Shown: positions 17,364 through 29,887 of the stretch, piece after piece | Layout: each line of letters opens with the position of its first letter | Position numbering within the stretch: position 1 is the stretch's first letter | NCBI RefSeq assembly: GCF_025869515.1 | Contig: NZ_JAOZVR010000008.1 | Location: 1-64,000, forward strand | Source: Ferrovibrio sp. | GTDB taxonomy: Bacteria > Pseudomonadota > Alphaproteobacteria > Ferrovibrionales > Ferrovibrionaceae | Direction of reading: 5' to 3' | Length of the DNA: 64,000 bases | Program-made: the position numbers and the translations under genes | Notes under the pieces: model-generated | Seen by the model: the letters and a program-made list of their open reading frames with translations, nothing else | Told to the model about the DNA's origin: nothing | Database searches by the model: none

Positions 17364-18269
17364 TCACAGGCATTTGGATTTGAGCGCGCGCGCAACGCGC
17401 GACACCGGCGGGCGGCCCAGCCGATCGGAAATCCACCAGGCGGTCTGCACCAGTTTTTTCAGATCGACGCCGGTTTCGATACCCATGCCATCCAGCATGT
17501 AGACCAGATCCTCGGTGGCGACATTGCCGGTAGCGCCCGGCGCATAGGGGCAGCCGCCAAGGCCGGCCACCGATGCGTCATGCCGCGCGATGCCGCATTC
17601 CAGCGCCGCCAGGGTATTGGCCAGTGCCTGACCATAGGTATCGTGGAAATGGCCGCCGAGTTTGTCCACCGGCACCAGTTTGGTGCAGGCCTCGATCATC
17701 GCCTTCACCTTGCCCGGCGTGCCGACGCCGATGGTATCGCCGAGGCCGACATCGTCGCAGCCCAGATCGATCATCTGCTTCGTCACCTTAGCCGTCTGTT
17801 CCGGCGCGATATCGCCCTCGAAGGGACAGCCGACCACGACCGAAACGAAACCGCGCACCTTGACGCCATCGCGCTTCGCCGCCTCGACCACCGGGCGGAA
17901 ACGCTCGATACTCTCATCAATGCTGCAGTTGATGTTCTTCTTCGAGAAGCTTTCGCTCGCGGCGGCGAATACGCCGATGGCTTCGGCCCCGGCGGCGCGC
18001 GCACCCTCGTAGCCTTTCATGTTGGGCGTGAGTACCTGATAGATCACGCCGGGCCGGCGCGTCATCTGCGCCATCACCGCCTCATGGTCGCCCATCTGCG
18101 GCACCCATTTCGGCGATACGAAGCTGGTCGCCTCGATATGCGTGAGGCCGCACTCGGCCAGGCGGTCGATCAGTTCGACCTTCACCTCGGTCGGCACCAC
18201 GCCCGGCTCGTTCTGCAGCCCGTCGCGCGGCCCGGCTTCCCACAGAATCACTTTGGGCGGCATTGCCAT
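17364..18269 (-). CDS. liuE: Hydroxymethylglutaryl-CoA lyase
   Basis: 301 residues, TIM-barrel lyase that splits HMG-CoA into acetyl-CoA and acetoacetate, the last step of leucine breakdown. Motifs: VILWEAGPRDGLQNE (metal and substrate), SFVSPKWVPQM, and the active-site loop GGCPYAPGATGNVATEDLVYML. ATG 18269 lies one base after the liuD stop (TGAGATGGC) with GGAG upstream. It belongs to the liuB-C-D-E operon. Confidence 0.96.
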   Translation of the reverse strand: MAMPPKVILWEAGPRDGLQNEPGVVPTEVKVELIDRLAECGLTHIEATSFVSPKWVPQMGDHEAVMAQMTRRPGVIYQVLTPNMKGYEGARAAGAEAIGVFAAASESFSKKNINCSIDESIERFRPVVEAAKRDGVKVRGFVSVVVGCPFEGDIAPEQTAKVTKQMIDLGCDDVGLGDTIGVGTPGKVKAMIEACTKLVPVDKLGGHFHDTYGQALANTLAALECGIARHDASVAGLGGCPYAPGATGNVATEDLVYMLDGMGIETGVDLKKLVQTAWWISDRLGRPPVSRVARALKSKCL

Positions 18270-18270
18270 C

Positions 18271-20289
18271 TCAGCTCTCCGCCTCGATCTGCAGCAGCGC
18301 GGCACCTTCCGGCACCTGTTCGCCGGCGCGGAAATTCACCTTGGCGACCACGCCCTTGCCCGGTGCACTGATGGTGTGTTCCATCTTCATCGCTTCAAGG
18401 ATCATCAGCGCCTGGCCCTTGTCGACTGTGGCGCCCTCTTCGACCAGCACCTGCACGACCTTGCCCGGCATTGGCGCGGTCAGCTGGCCGCTGCCTGCCT
18501 CGTCCAGATCGCCGGCCGCACGCGGATCGACAATGGTGAGCCGATGCGTCTCGCCCGGCAGCAGCACGATCACATCGTCCTCCTGCCGCACGATGCCGGC
18601 ACGCAGGCGGCGGCCGTCGATCACGGCATCCAGGCTGCCATCGCCGTCAAGATCACCCTGCACCAGCACATGCCCTTCGGGGCCATGCACACGCAGGGCA
18701 CCGCCGGCCAGATATTCGATGCGGCAGACGATATCGGTATCGCGTTCGCGCACCGCCAGTTCATCCCAGCCCCGGTCATTCAGACGCCAGCCATCGACGG
18801 CGGCCCAGGGCGACCAGGGATCGCCGCTCTGCGTCGCACGGCGGGTCACTGCCTCGCGGCGCTCCAGCGTCACGGCAAGGGCCGCGAGTGCCAATATAGC
18901 CGTCGAAGCCTGCGTCGGCGGCGGCAGCAGGTCGGCACGGAAGCGTTCGATGAAACCGGTATCGAGATCGCCGTCAACAAAGGCTTTATGCCCGGCCAGC
19001 GCGATCAGGAAAGCCGTATTGGTGGCAACGCCGGCGATCTGATACTGCGCCAGCGCCTGGCGCAGACGGCGCAGCGCCGCGCGGCGGTCGGTATCCCAGA
19101 CGATCAGCTTGGCGATCATCGGGTCGTAATACGGCGTGACGGAATCGCCCTCGCGCACGCCGGTATCGACGCGCACATGGGCATCCTCGGCCGGCGCGCG
19201 CAGGCGATGCAGGGTGCCGACCGACGGCAGGAAATTCTTCTGCGGGTCTTCGGCATAGATGCGCGCTTCGACCGCATGCCCGCTGATCTCCAGCGCGTCC
19301 TGGGCCAGCGGCAGCCTGCCGCCGGCGGCGACATCCAGCTGCCAGGCAACCAGATCCTGGCCGGTGATCATCTCGGTGACCGGATGCTCGACCTGCAGAC
19401 GGGTGTTCATTTCCATGAAGTAGAAGCGGTCGGGCCGAAGTCCATCCGACACATCGGCGATGAATTCCACTGTCCCGGCGCCGACATAGCCGATCGCCTT
19501 GGCCGCCGCCACGGCGGCCTCGCCCATCGCCTTGCGCATGGCCGACGGCATGTCCGGGGCCGGCGCCTCCTCCAGAACTTTCTGGTGGCGACGCTGCACC
19601 GAACAGTCGCGCTCGAACAGATGCACGGCATTGCCGTGGCTGTCGGCGAAAACCTGGATCTCGATATGCCGCGGCTTGATCAGATACTTTTCCAGCAGCA
19701 CCTTGTCGTCGCCGAAGGCATTGGCGCCTTCGCGCTGGGCGCCGGCCAGCGCGGTCGCGAATTCCTTTGCGCTGTCGACCCGGCGCATGCCCTTGCCGCC
19801 GCCGCCGGCCACCGCCTTGATCAGTACCGGATAGCCGATCCGCTCGGCTTCCTTCGCCAGCAGCTCGGGCGACTGGTCGTCGCCGTGATAGCCCGGCACC
19901 ACCGGTACCCTGGCTTTTTCCATCAGCGCCTTGGCGGCGCCTTTCAGGCCCATCGCCTCGATGGCGGTCGGTGGCGGGCCGATGAAGACGATGCCCGCCT
20001 CGGCGCAGGCGCGGGCGAAAGCGGCATTCTCCGACAGGAAGCCATAGCCGGGATGGATCGCCTGCGCGCCGGTCAGCCTGGCCGCATTGATGATCCGCTC
20101 GGGCAGCAGGTAGCTCTCGCGCACCGGCGCGGCGCCGATATGCACCGCCTCGTCGGCCATGGCGACATGACGCGCATTGGCATCGGCATCGGAATAGACC
20201 GCCACGGTGGCGACGCCCATCTGGCGGGCGGTGCGGATCACCCGGCAGGCAATCTCGCCACGATTGGCAATCAGGATCTTGCGGAACAC
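18271..20289 (-). CDS. liuD: 3-methylcrotonyl-CoA carboxylase alpha (biotin) subunit
   Basis: 672 residues: biotin carboxylase with ATP-grasp (FRKILIANRGEIACRVIRTARQMG start, GGGGKGMRRV glycine loop, EMNTRLQVEHPVTE), a linker/BT region, and a C-terminal biotinyl domain whose biotin lysine is K635 in EAMKMEH. It charges biotin with bicarbonate and passes the carboxyl to the beta subunit. The pairing with liuB, liuC and liuE points to methylcrotonyl-CoA rather than propionyl-CoA. Confidence 0.95.
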   Translation of the reverse strand: MFRKILIANRGEIACRVIRTARQMGVATVAVYSDADANARHVAMADEAVHIGAAPVRESYLLPERIINAARLTGAQAIHPGYGFLSENAAFARACAEAGIVFIGPPPTAIEAMGLKGAAKALMEKARVPVVPGYHGDDQSPELLAKEAERIGYPVLIKAVAGGGGKGMRRVDSAKEFATALAGAQREGANAFGDDKVLLEKYLIKPRHIEIQVFADSHGNAVHLFERDCSVQRRHQKVLEEAPAPDMPSAMRKAMGEAAVAAAKAIGYVGAGTVEFIADVSDGLRPDRFYFMEMNTRLQVEHPVTEMITGQDLVAWQLDVAAGGRLPLAQDALEISGHAVEARIYAEDPQKNFLPSVGTLHRLRAPAEDAHVRVDTGVREGDSVTPYYDPMIAKLIVWDTDRRAALRRLRQALAQYQIAGVATNTAFLIALAGHKAFVDGDLDTGFIERFRADLLPPPTQASTAILALAALAVTLERREAVTRRATQSGDPWSPWAAVDGWRLNDRGWDELAVRERDTDIVCRIEYLAGGALRVHGPEGHVLVQGDLDGDGSLDAVIDGRRLRAGIVRQEDDVIVLLPGETHRLTIVDPRAAGDLDEAGSGQLTAPMPGKVVQVLVEEGATVDKGQALMILEAMKMEHTISAPGKGVVAKVNFRAGEQVPEGAALLQIEAES

Positions 20290-20305
20290 GATACGATCGC
20301 CCCTC

Positions 20306-21115
20306 TTATGACTGCGCCCAACCGGGCTTGCGCTTGTCGAAGAAAGCCGCCAGCCCTTCCTGGCCTTCCGCGCTGGCGCGGCGGTCAGCGATATTCTGCG
20401 CAGTGAACTGCATCAGCTCTTCGTCCACGCTGCGGCCGGTCACGCGGCTGACCAGTATCTTGCTGTCGCGGATCGCGCCGGGCGCCCCCTGTAGCAGCAT
20501 GCCGATCAGCTCGACGCCGCGGGTTTCCAGCGCGCCTTCGTCGGCGACCACCTCATGGATCAGGCCGATCCGGCAGGCGTCGTCGGCGCCGAAGCGCTCG
20601 GCGGTGAGAAAATAGCGCCGGGCCTGGCGCGGACCGATGGCAGCCACCACATAAGGCGAGATCGTCGCCGGGGTCAGGCCGAGCCGCACTTCGGTGAGCG
20701 CGAACTGCGCGCCCCTGGTCGCCACCACCATATCGGCAGCCGACGCCAGACCGGTGCCGCCAGCCATGCAGTTACCATGCACCAGCGCCAGTGTCGCCTG
20801 CGGCAGGTCGTTCAGCTTTTTCAGCATGCGCGCCATGTTCATGGTGCTGGCGCGGTTCTGTTCCGGCGTCGCCTGGCCGGATTTGCGCATCCAGTCGAGA
20901 TCACCGCCGGCGGAAAAGCTCTTGCCCGCGCCCTTCAGCACCACGACCCGGACATCCTTGCGCACGGCCAGATCGTCCCAGATCCTGGTCAGGCCGAGGA
21001 TCACATCGTCGTTGAAGGCATTGTGTATCTGCGGCCGGTTCAGTGTCACGGTGGCGACACCGCGGCCGTCGATATCGAACAGGATGATCTGGTCGGTCCC
21101 GAGTTGATCTGTCAT
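20306..21115 (-). CDS. liuC: Enoyl-CoA hydratase, probable methylglutaconyl-CoA hydratase
   Basis: Crotonase-fold protein of 269 residues. The oxyanion-hole region is seen in FSAGGDLDWM and the second glycine-rich turn VHGNCMAGGTGLASAADMVVA. Located between the two MCC subunit genes, so hydration of 3-methylglutaconyl-CoA to HMG-CoA is the inferred reaction. ATG 21115 was chosen; the longer open frame to 21355 lies inside liuB on an unlikely arginine-rich translation. Confidence 0.9.
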   Translation of the reverse strand: MTDQLGTDQIILFDIDGRGVATVTLNRPQIHNAFNDDVILGLTRIWDDLAVRKDVRVVVLKGAGKSFSAGGDLDWMRKSGQATPEQNRASTMNMARMLKKLNDLPQATLALVHGNCMAGGTGLASAADMVVATRGAQFALTEVRLGLTPATISPYVVAAIGPRQARRYFLTAERFGADDACRIGLIHEVVADEGALETRGVELIGMLLQGAPGAIRDSKILVSRVTGRSVDEELMQFTAQNIADRRASAEGQEGLAAFFDKRKPGWAQS

Positions 21116-21125
21116 GGGCGCGGCC

Positions 21126-22733
<1,608 letters not shown>

Positions 22734-22898
22734 GGCAAGGCGTCTGATTCTCGTTCTCGGGCGGTGATGGCAACGACCATGCCAGCGCCCCCGCAGGGCT
22801 GCAAGGGGTGCCGGCCGAAAAGGATGCGCGGTGCAGGACAACCTGTTAATTTCACCACTCTATCTATTGGCTGCATCGATAAAAACTATGGAGGAACC

Positions 22899-23684
22899 AT
22901 GGCCGGCAAAGGCTTCGATCTCAGCGGCAAGGTTGCGCTCGTCACCGGCGGCAATGGCGGCATCGGTCTGGGGATGGCCGAAGGGCTGGCGCAGGCCGGC
23001 TGCGGCCTGGTGATCTGGGGCGGCAACCCGGACAAGAATGCGGCAGCCGAAAAGAAACTGAAGGCCTATGGCCACCGCGTGCTGGTGCAGAAGGTGAATG
23101 TCGCCGACGAGGCACAGGTCGAGGCCGGGTTCGCCGAGGCCCTGAAGCAGATGGGCCGCATCGACGGCTGCTTCGCCAATGCCGGCGTCAGCCAGAAACG
23201 CGCCGCCTTCCATGAACTCAGCACCGAGGAATGGCGTCGCGTTCTGTCGGTCAACCTCGACGGGGCCTTCTTCTGCCTGCGCGCCGCCGCCCGCCACATG
23301 GTCGAGCGCAGCAAGAATGGCGACACCGCCGGTGGCCGCCTGGTCGGCATGGCCAGCACGGCTTCCGTGCATGGCGCGGCCCGGGCGCAGTCCTATGCCG
23401 CCAGCAAGGGCGCGATGGTATCGATCATTCGCGCACTGGCGGTGGAAATGGCGCGTTATGGCGTGACCGCGAATTCCATCCTGCCCGGCTGGATCGAAAC
23501 CGAGATGACGGCGGCCGGCGTGGCCGATCCGAAATTCAGCGGCAATGTGCTGCCGCGCATTCCGGCGCGGCGCTGGGGTCAGGGGTCGGATTTCGCCGGC
23601 ATCGCCACCTACATCATGAGCGAGACCAGCCAGTATCACACCGGCGACAGCTTCGTGATCGACGGCGCCTACACCATCTTCTGA
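22899..23684 (+). CDS. Short-chain dehydrogenase/reductase
   Basis: 261 residues, classical SDR. TGGNGGIG nucleotide loop near residue 17, NAG at about 90, and the catalytic SYAASKG (Tyr-x3-Lys) near residue 165. Start ATG 22899 follows GGAGGAACC. It is divergent from liuB. Its last 16 bases overlap the convergent DMT gene. Substrate cannot be told. Confidence 0.92.
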   Translation: MAGKGFDLSGKVALVTGGNGGIGLGMAEGLAQAGCGLVIWGGNPDKNAAAEKKLKAYGHRVLVQKVNVADEAQVEAGFAEALKQMGRIDGCFANAGVSQKRAAFHELSTEEWRRVLSVNLDGAFFCLRAAARHMVERSKNGDTAGGRLVGMASTASVHGAARAQSYAASKGAMVSIIRALAVEMARYGVTANSILPGWIETEMTAAGVADPKFSGNVLPRIPARRWGQGSDFAGIATYIMSETSQYHTGDSFVIDGAYTIF

Positions 23685-24637
23685 GCGGCTGCCTTCTGAC
23701 GGGCCTGGGCGGCCTGCACGCCCAGCCACTGCATGCGGATCACGCCGGCGAGGATCAGCACCCCGCCGGCGACCTGCTGCAGGGTGATTGTGCTGCCGAA
23801 AAACAGCGCTGCCACCACCACCGAGAAGACCGGCGCCAGGCTGGTGTAAAGCGTCGCCACCGGCACGCCGACATGGCTGACGCCGTAATTCCAGAACAGA
23901 ATCGCCAGCCCCGCCCCGCCGATGCCGACCCAGGCCAGCATGCCGAGCGCCGCGGGCGATGGCATCTCGGTCGGCAGCCGCGCCGGCGTGATGGTCGCCA
24001 GCACCACGAACAGGCCGCAGATCAGCAACCCGCCGGCCAGCGAGGTCAGGCAGGTGATGCGCATGTTGCTCCAGCCCAGCGGGGCGAGCCATGCCTGCAC
24101 CTTGAGCGAATAGAAACTCCAGCTTGCCATGGCGCCGACCAGCATGGCCTCGCCCAGGTAGCTGAATTCACCCGGGCCGCCGGCTTTCGGGCGTACCGCA
24201 TCCAGCGCCACCAGCGCCGCGCCGATCACGGCGCAGATCGCGGCCGGCCAGAAACCGCGTGCCAGCGGCACCCGCAGCATCAGCTTGGTCATCAGCGCCG
24301 CCACCAGCGGGCCGCAGCTCATGGCAATCGCCGCCCGCACCGGCTCTGACAGCATGATGCCGACGGTATAAAAAATGGAGAAGCAGGCCATGACGAAGCC
24401 GAGCTTCGCCACCACAGCCCAGGGCACCGGCGCGCGGAAGGGCGAGGCGCGGTCGAAGACCAGAACCATGCCGATCAGCAGCGGCGCCGGAATCAGGTAG
24501 CGGATCGCCGACATGAAAAACGGATCGATATGCTTCGTCGCCAGCACATGCGTCATCGGGATCATCGCGCCCCAGAGCAGCGCCGTGGCGATCAGGCCGG
24601 CGACGGCGAGCGCGCCGCCGGCAGCTTTGTCTGTCAT
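23669..24637 (-). CDS. DMT-superfamily (EamA) membrane transporter
   Basis: 322 residues with ten hydrophobic segments in two EamA repeats, for instance AVAGLIATALLWGAMIPMTHVLA at the start and ILFWNYGVSHVGVPVATLYTSLAPVFSVVVAALFFG in the second repeat. The family exports amino acids or other metabolites. It is the final gene of the long minus-strand array, eight bases after the DsbA-fold gene; its stop lies inside the SDR 3' end. Confidence 0.92.
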   Translation of the reverse strand: MTDKAAGGALAVAGLIATALLWGAMIPMTHVLATKHIDPFFMSAIRYLIPAPLLIGMVLVFDRASPFRAPVPWAVVAKLGFVMACFSIFYTVGIMLSEPVRAAIAMSCGPLVAALMTKLMLRVPLARGFWPAAICAVIGAALVALDAVRPKAGGPGEFSYLGEAMLVGAMASWSFYSLKVQAWLAPLGWSNMRITCLTSLAGGLLICGLFVVLATITPARLPTEMPSPAALGMLAWVGIGGAGLAILFWNYGVSHVGVPVATLYTSLAPVFSVVVAALFFGSTITLQQVAGGVLILAGVIRMQWLGVQAAQARQKAAAQKMV

Positions 24638-24645
24638 CGTCAGGG

Positions 24646-25251
24646 TTACTTCTTATGGGCCTGCGTCAGCCAGCGGTCGATATGGTCGATGCGATCCGAA
24701 CCCCAGAACATCTCGTCATCGACAATGAAGGTCGGCGTGCCAAAGGCCTTGAGTTCAATCGCCTCGGCGGTGGCATCCAGCACCGCCTGGCGTGCGTTGG
24801 CGTCTTCGGCCGCCTTCGCGATCTCGGCTTCGGGCACACCGGCCACATGCACCACGGTCTTGAGGTGTTCGGGCGTGGCGATGTCCTTCCCCTCGCCCCA
24901 GTATTGCTTGAACGCCGCCTTGGCGAAGGCCACCGCCTTGGTCGGATTCTGCTCCTTCAGCCGATAGAACAGCAGGCGCGGCAGCTTGGCATCGGTGGGA
25001 AACGGAGTGGGCGTGGTGACAATGGGCAGGCCGGCGAGTTTGGCCGAGCGCGTCCAGTCATGCTCCATGTAATCCATCTTCACCTTCGGAAACGGCGTGC
25101 GATCCGGAATCGCCTTCCACAGATGGCCGATCGAAACCGGCCGCCAGTCGACACTGCGATTGTGCTTGCGCGCCACCGCCTCGATCAGGTTGGCGCCGAT
25201 ATAGGCGTAAGGCGAGGTGAAATCCCAGTAGAAAATGATCTGCTTGGCCAT
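24646..25251 (-). CDS. 2-hydroxychromene-2-carboxylate isomerase family protein (copy 1)
   Basis: 201 residues, DsbA/GST-kappa-like fold. Opens with QIIFYWDFTSPYAYIGANLIE and ends with AFGTPTFIVDDEMFWGSDRIDHIDRWL, both hallmarks of this family. The active Ser of the SPYAY motif is where kappa GST binds glutathione. Naphthalene-type HCCA isomerases are the named members, but aromatic degradation genes are absent here, so the real substrate is open. A paralogue follows upstream. Confidence 0.88.
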   Translation of the reverse strand: MAKQIIFYWDFTSPYAYIGANLIEAVARKHNRSVDWRPVSIGHLWKAIPDRTPFPKVKMDYMEHDWTRSAKLAGLPIVTTPTPFPTDAKLPRLLFYRLKEQNPTKAVAFAKAAFKQYWGEGKDIATPEHLKTVVHVAGVPEAEIAKAAEDANARQAVLDATAEAIELKAFGTPTFIVDDEMFWGSDRIDHIDRWLTQAHKK

Positions 25252-25283
25252 GGCGAGGTTTCCTCTGTTTTCTTTGTTATGGG

Positions 25284-25889
25284 TTACCAGCCGCCGCGTG
25301 ACAGCCAGCGGTCGATCTGGTCAAGACGGTCGGCGCCCCAGAAGGGTTCGCCGTCGACAAAGGTATAGGGCGAGCCGAAGACACCGCGATGCTGGATCGC
25401 GTCTTCGGTCACCTCGCGCAGCTTCGCCTTGATCTCCGGGCTTTCGATCCCGGCCAGGAAAGCCTTGCGGTCGATGCCGAGTGCGGTGGCGATATCGGCC
25501 AGCACCTCCGCCGAGGAAATATCCTGCCCCTCCACGAAATAGGCGGCATAGACCGCCCTGGCAAAGGGCACGGCCTTGTCCGGGGCCGCCTGTTTCAGCC
25601 AGTAGGTGCCGCGACATGCCCCCTGCGTGGGCAGCGGAAAGACCGCCGGCATGTGGAAGGCGATACCATGTTCGCGCGCACTGCGCTTGAAATCATGCGT
25701 CGAGTATTTGCCCTTGAGCGGATAGTCGGTGAGCGGCTGGGTGCCGGCGACCTTGAACACGGCACCGAGCAGCATCGGCCGCCAGTCGACACTGCGGCCA
25801 TGCTTGGCTGCCAGCGCATCGATGCGCTGCGCGGCGATATAGCCGTAGGGCGAGGAAAAATCGAAATAGAATTCCAGTGGCGCGGCCAT
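25284..25889 (-). CDS. 2-hydroxychromene-2-carboxylate isomerase family protein (copy 2)
   Basis: 201 residues, the same length as copy 1 and colinear with it: EFYFDFSSPYGYIAAQRIDALAAKHGRSVDWRPMLLG at the start and VFGSPYTFVDGEPFWGADRLDQIDRWL at the end. The two are diverged tandem duplicates, separated by 32 bases. It follows the antiporter gene by 29 bases. Function as for copy 1, glutathione-dependent isomerase by family only. Confidence 0.88.
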   Translation of the reverse strand: MAAPLEFYFDFSSPYGYIAAQRIDALAAKHGRSVDWRPMLLGAVFKVAGTQPLTDYPLKGKYSTHDFKRSAREHGIAFHMPAVFPLPTQGACRGTYWLKQAAPDKAVPFARAVYAAYFVEGQDISSAEVLADIATALGIDRKAFLAGIESPEIKAKLREVTEDAIQHRGVFGSPYTFVDGEPFWGADRLDQIDRWLSRGGW

Positions 25890-25918
25890 CCGGGCCTCCC
25901 TTGCGTTTTTTTTACAAT

Positions 25919-27700
<1,782 letters not shown>

Positions 27701-27719
27701 CTGTCCTCTTTCCCGTTCC

Positions 27720-28865
27720 CTAGCTTCCGGCGGCGTTTCCGGCGATGGCGCGGCTGATCACCAGCCGCTGCACATCGCTGGTGCCTTCGTAAATCTGACA
27801 GACACGGACATCCCGGTAGATGCGCTCGACCGGAAAATCGGCCAAATAGCCGTAACCGCCGTGAATCTGGATGGCGTCGGAGCATACCCGTTCGGCCATT
27901 TCAGACGCAAACAATTTGGCCATGCTGGCCTCTTTCAGGCAGGGCTGACCGGCATCCTTCAGCCGCGCGGCGTTCAGCAGCAGCTGATGCGCCGCCTCGA
28001 TGCGGGTCGCCATGTCGGCGAGCCGGAAAGCCACCGCCTGGTGATTGATGATGGCGGTGCCGAAAGCCTCACGCTGGCCTGCATACAGCCGCGCCGCGTC
28101 GAAGGCGGCCCGCGCCATGCCGGTGGCCTGGGCGGCGATGCCGATGCGACCGGATTCCAGGTTTGCGAGTGCGATGCGATAGCCCTCGCCCTCGGTGCCC
28201 AGCAGGGCATCCTCGGGCACGGTCACATCCTCCAGCACGATCTGGCAGGTATCGGAGCATTTCTGGCCCAGCTTGCGCTCGATACTGGCCACGCGGTAGC
28301 CTGGCGTATCCGTCGGCACCAGGAAGCAGGAGATGCCACGCTTGCCCTGGCCCGGATCGCTGACGGCGAAGACCAGCGCCAGTTTGGCGATCGAGCCCGA
28401 GGTGATGAACTGCTTCACCCCGTTGATGATCCATTTGCCGCCCTCGCGCCGGGCGCGCGTCTTCAGCGCCGAGGCATCCGAGCCGGCCTGCGGCTCGGTC
28501 AGGCAGAAGGCGCCGATCCATTCGCCGCGCGCCAGCGGCTTCAGATAGCGCTCTTTCTGCTGCAGCGAGCCGTAGCGCAGCAGGGCTGCGCAGACAGGGG
28601 AGTTGTTGACGGACATGATCGTGCTGACGGCACCATCGCCGGCGGCGATCTCTTCCAGCGCCAGCACATAGGCGACGAAATCGGCCCCTGCCCCGCCCCA
28701 TTGCTCCGGCACGCCCATGCCCATCAGGCCAAGCTCGCCCATGGCGCGCAGCAGGGCGACCGGGGGGTCTGCCGTCTGGTCGCGCGCGGCGGCACCGGGC
28801 GCCAGCTTCTCCTGGGCGAAATCCCGCGCCATGTCGCGGATCATCTGCTGCTCTTCGGTCAGCAT
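27720..28865 (-). CDS. Acyl-CoA dehydrogenase
   Basis: 381 residues, normal length. FAD-binding and substrate motifs: [34 protein letters not shown], and the C-terminal [23 protein letters not shown]. The catalytic base is E360 in [11 protein letters not shown], the position used by short/medium-chain and isobutyryl-type enzymes, unlike the isovaleryl enzyme upstream. It likely oxidises a short or branched acyl-CoA. It lies 12 bases after the RidA gene. Confidence 0.94.
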   Translation of the reverse strand: MLTEEQQMIRDMARDFAQEKLAPGAAARDQTADPPVALLRAMGELGLMGMGVPEQWGGAGADFVAYVLALEEIAAGDGAVSTIMSVNNSPVCAALLRYGSLQQKERYLKPLARGEWIGAFCLTEPQAGSDASALKTRARREGGKWIINGVKQFITSGSIAKLALVFAVSDPGQGKRGISCFLVPTDTPGYRVASIERKLGQKCSDTCQIVLEDVTVPEDALLGTEGEGYRIALANLESGRIGIAAQATGMARAAFDAARLYAGQREAFGTAIINHQAVAFRLADMATRIEAAHQLLLNAARLKDAGQPCLKEASMAKLFASEMAERVCSDAIQIHGGYGYLADFPVERIYRDVRVCQIYEGTSDVQRLVISRAIAGNAAGS

Positions 28866-28877
28866 GATGTCTCTCCC

Positions 28878-29264
28878 TTATGCCTGTCTGCGGGCGGTCA
28901 CTTCGATTTCCAGCTTCATCTTCGGATCGATCAGCTGGCAGAGCAGCGCGGTGGCTGCCGGCAGCGCCTTGGCGAAATGCCGGCCGCAGATCGGGGCGAT
29001 CAGCTCGAAGATGCTCGCATCGGTCAGGTAGTAATGCACCCTCACCACATCATCCAGGCTGCTGCCGGCCTGGGCCAGTGCGGCGGCGATATTGCGGAAG
29101 ATCTGTTCGCACTGCGCCACCGGATCGTCGCTGATCGTCATGGTGGCGTAATCGTAACCGGTGGTGCCCGAAACATGAATCCAGTCGCCGTCGACCACGG
29201 CGCGCGAATACCCCATGGTCTTTTCAAACGTCGATCCCGACGAAATGCGGCGCCGTTCGCTCAT
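28878..29264 (-). CDS. RidA-family (YjgF/YER057c) protein
   Basis: 128 residues. Typical features: FEKTMGYSRAVVDGDWIHVSGTTG, then QCEQIFRNIAAALAQAGSSLDDVVRVHYYLTD and a C-terminal CQLIDPKMKLEIEVTA. RidA proteins hydrolyse reactive enamine/imine intermediates; the canonical catalytic Arg region appears replaced (MKLEIEVTA), so it may be an Rid1-7-type variant with another role. Start ATG 29264 is two bases after the preceding gene stop. Confidence 0.88.
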   Translation of the reverse strand: MSERRRISSGSTFEKTMGYSRAVVDGDWIHVSGTTGYDYATMTISDDPVAQCEQIFRNIAAALAQAGSSLDDVVRVHYYLTDASIFELIAPICGRHFAKALPAATALLCQLIDPKMKLEIEVTARRQA

Positions 29265-29266
29265 CT

Positions 29267-29887
29267 CTATTCCTTCCGTAATACCAGTTTCACGCCGGCG
29301 GCATAGACCAGCACCTGTTCCGCGGTCAGCGGCCGGCCCGCCGCGGCGCAATAGACGCCGTCGAGGCGCTGGCTGCCCTCCGTCAGCGGCTCGTCCTTGG
29401 CCAGTTTGGCCTGACTGCTGGCGACCTGCGGCTGCGCATAGAAGCCAAGCGCCACGCATTGCCGCGTGCCGAGATCGAAACGCCGGCTCAGCACCGCACC
29501 ATTCGGCGTCGCGATTTTCGCGTCCTGTGCCTGACTGGCTTGCGGCTTCGGCGCTTCCAGCCCGTTCAGCACCGTGGTGGCGAAGCGGATCAGGTCGACC
29601 GGGCCACTGAGGAAATGATCCTCCTCGCTCAGGTCGCGCAGCACCGCGATGGCGAAACTGCCGGCCGGCTTCTGCGCCTTCCACAGATAACGCTCCAGCC
29701 GGTATCCCAGCGGCGAAGAAAAGGACTCCGCAATCTGCGGCGCCGCAGTCAGGCCTTCGGCCTCCCAGCGCACACGCTGTTCTGCGGCCCCGATAGCCTC
29801 CCAGCGCACATCGGCTTCATCGGACGCCCGGGCAGACAGTGGTGCCAGGGCCAGACAGGCGACAGCAATACGGTAAAACAGCTTCAC
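29267..29887 (-). CDS. Secreted hypothetical protein in the isovaleryl-CoA array
   Basis: 206 residues with a clear signal peptide ([21 protein letters not shown]). The mature part has no family I know; it contains two cysteines (CVALGFY; VYCAAAG) that could form a disulfide, which fits a periplasmic location. Its start overlaps the isovaleryl-CoA dehydrogenase stop by four bases (ATGA), so it is translationally coupled to a cytoplasmic enzyme. Confidence 0.7.
   Translation of the reverse strand: MKLFYRIAVACLALAPLSARASDEADVRWEAIGAAEQRVRWEAEGLTAAPQIAESFSSPLGYRLERYLWKAQKPAGSFAIAVLRDLSEEDHFLSGPVDLIRFATTVLNGLEAPKPQASQAQDAKIATPNGAVLSRRFDLGTRQCVALGFYAQPQVASSQAKLAKDEPLTEGSQRLDGVYCAAAGRPLTAEQVLVYAAGVKLVLRKE

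Noticed and set aside
18142..20406. 754-codon open frame on the plus strand
   Set aside because: Antisense shadow of liuD, with histidine/arginine-rich composition and no motif.
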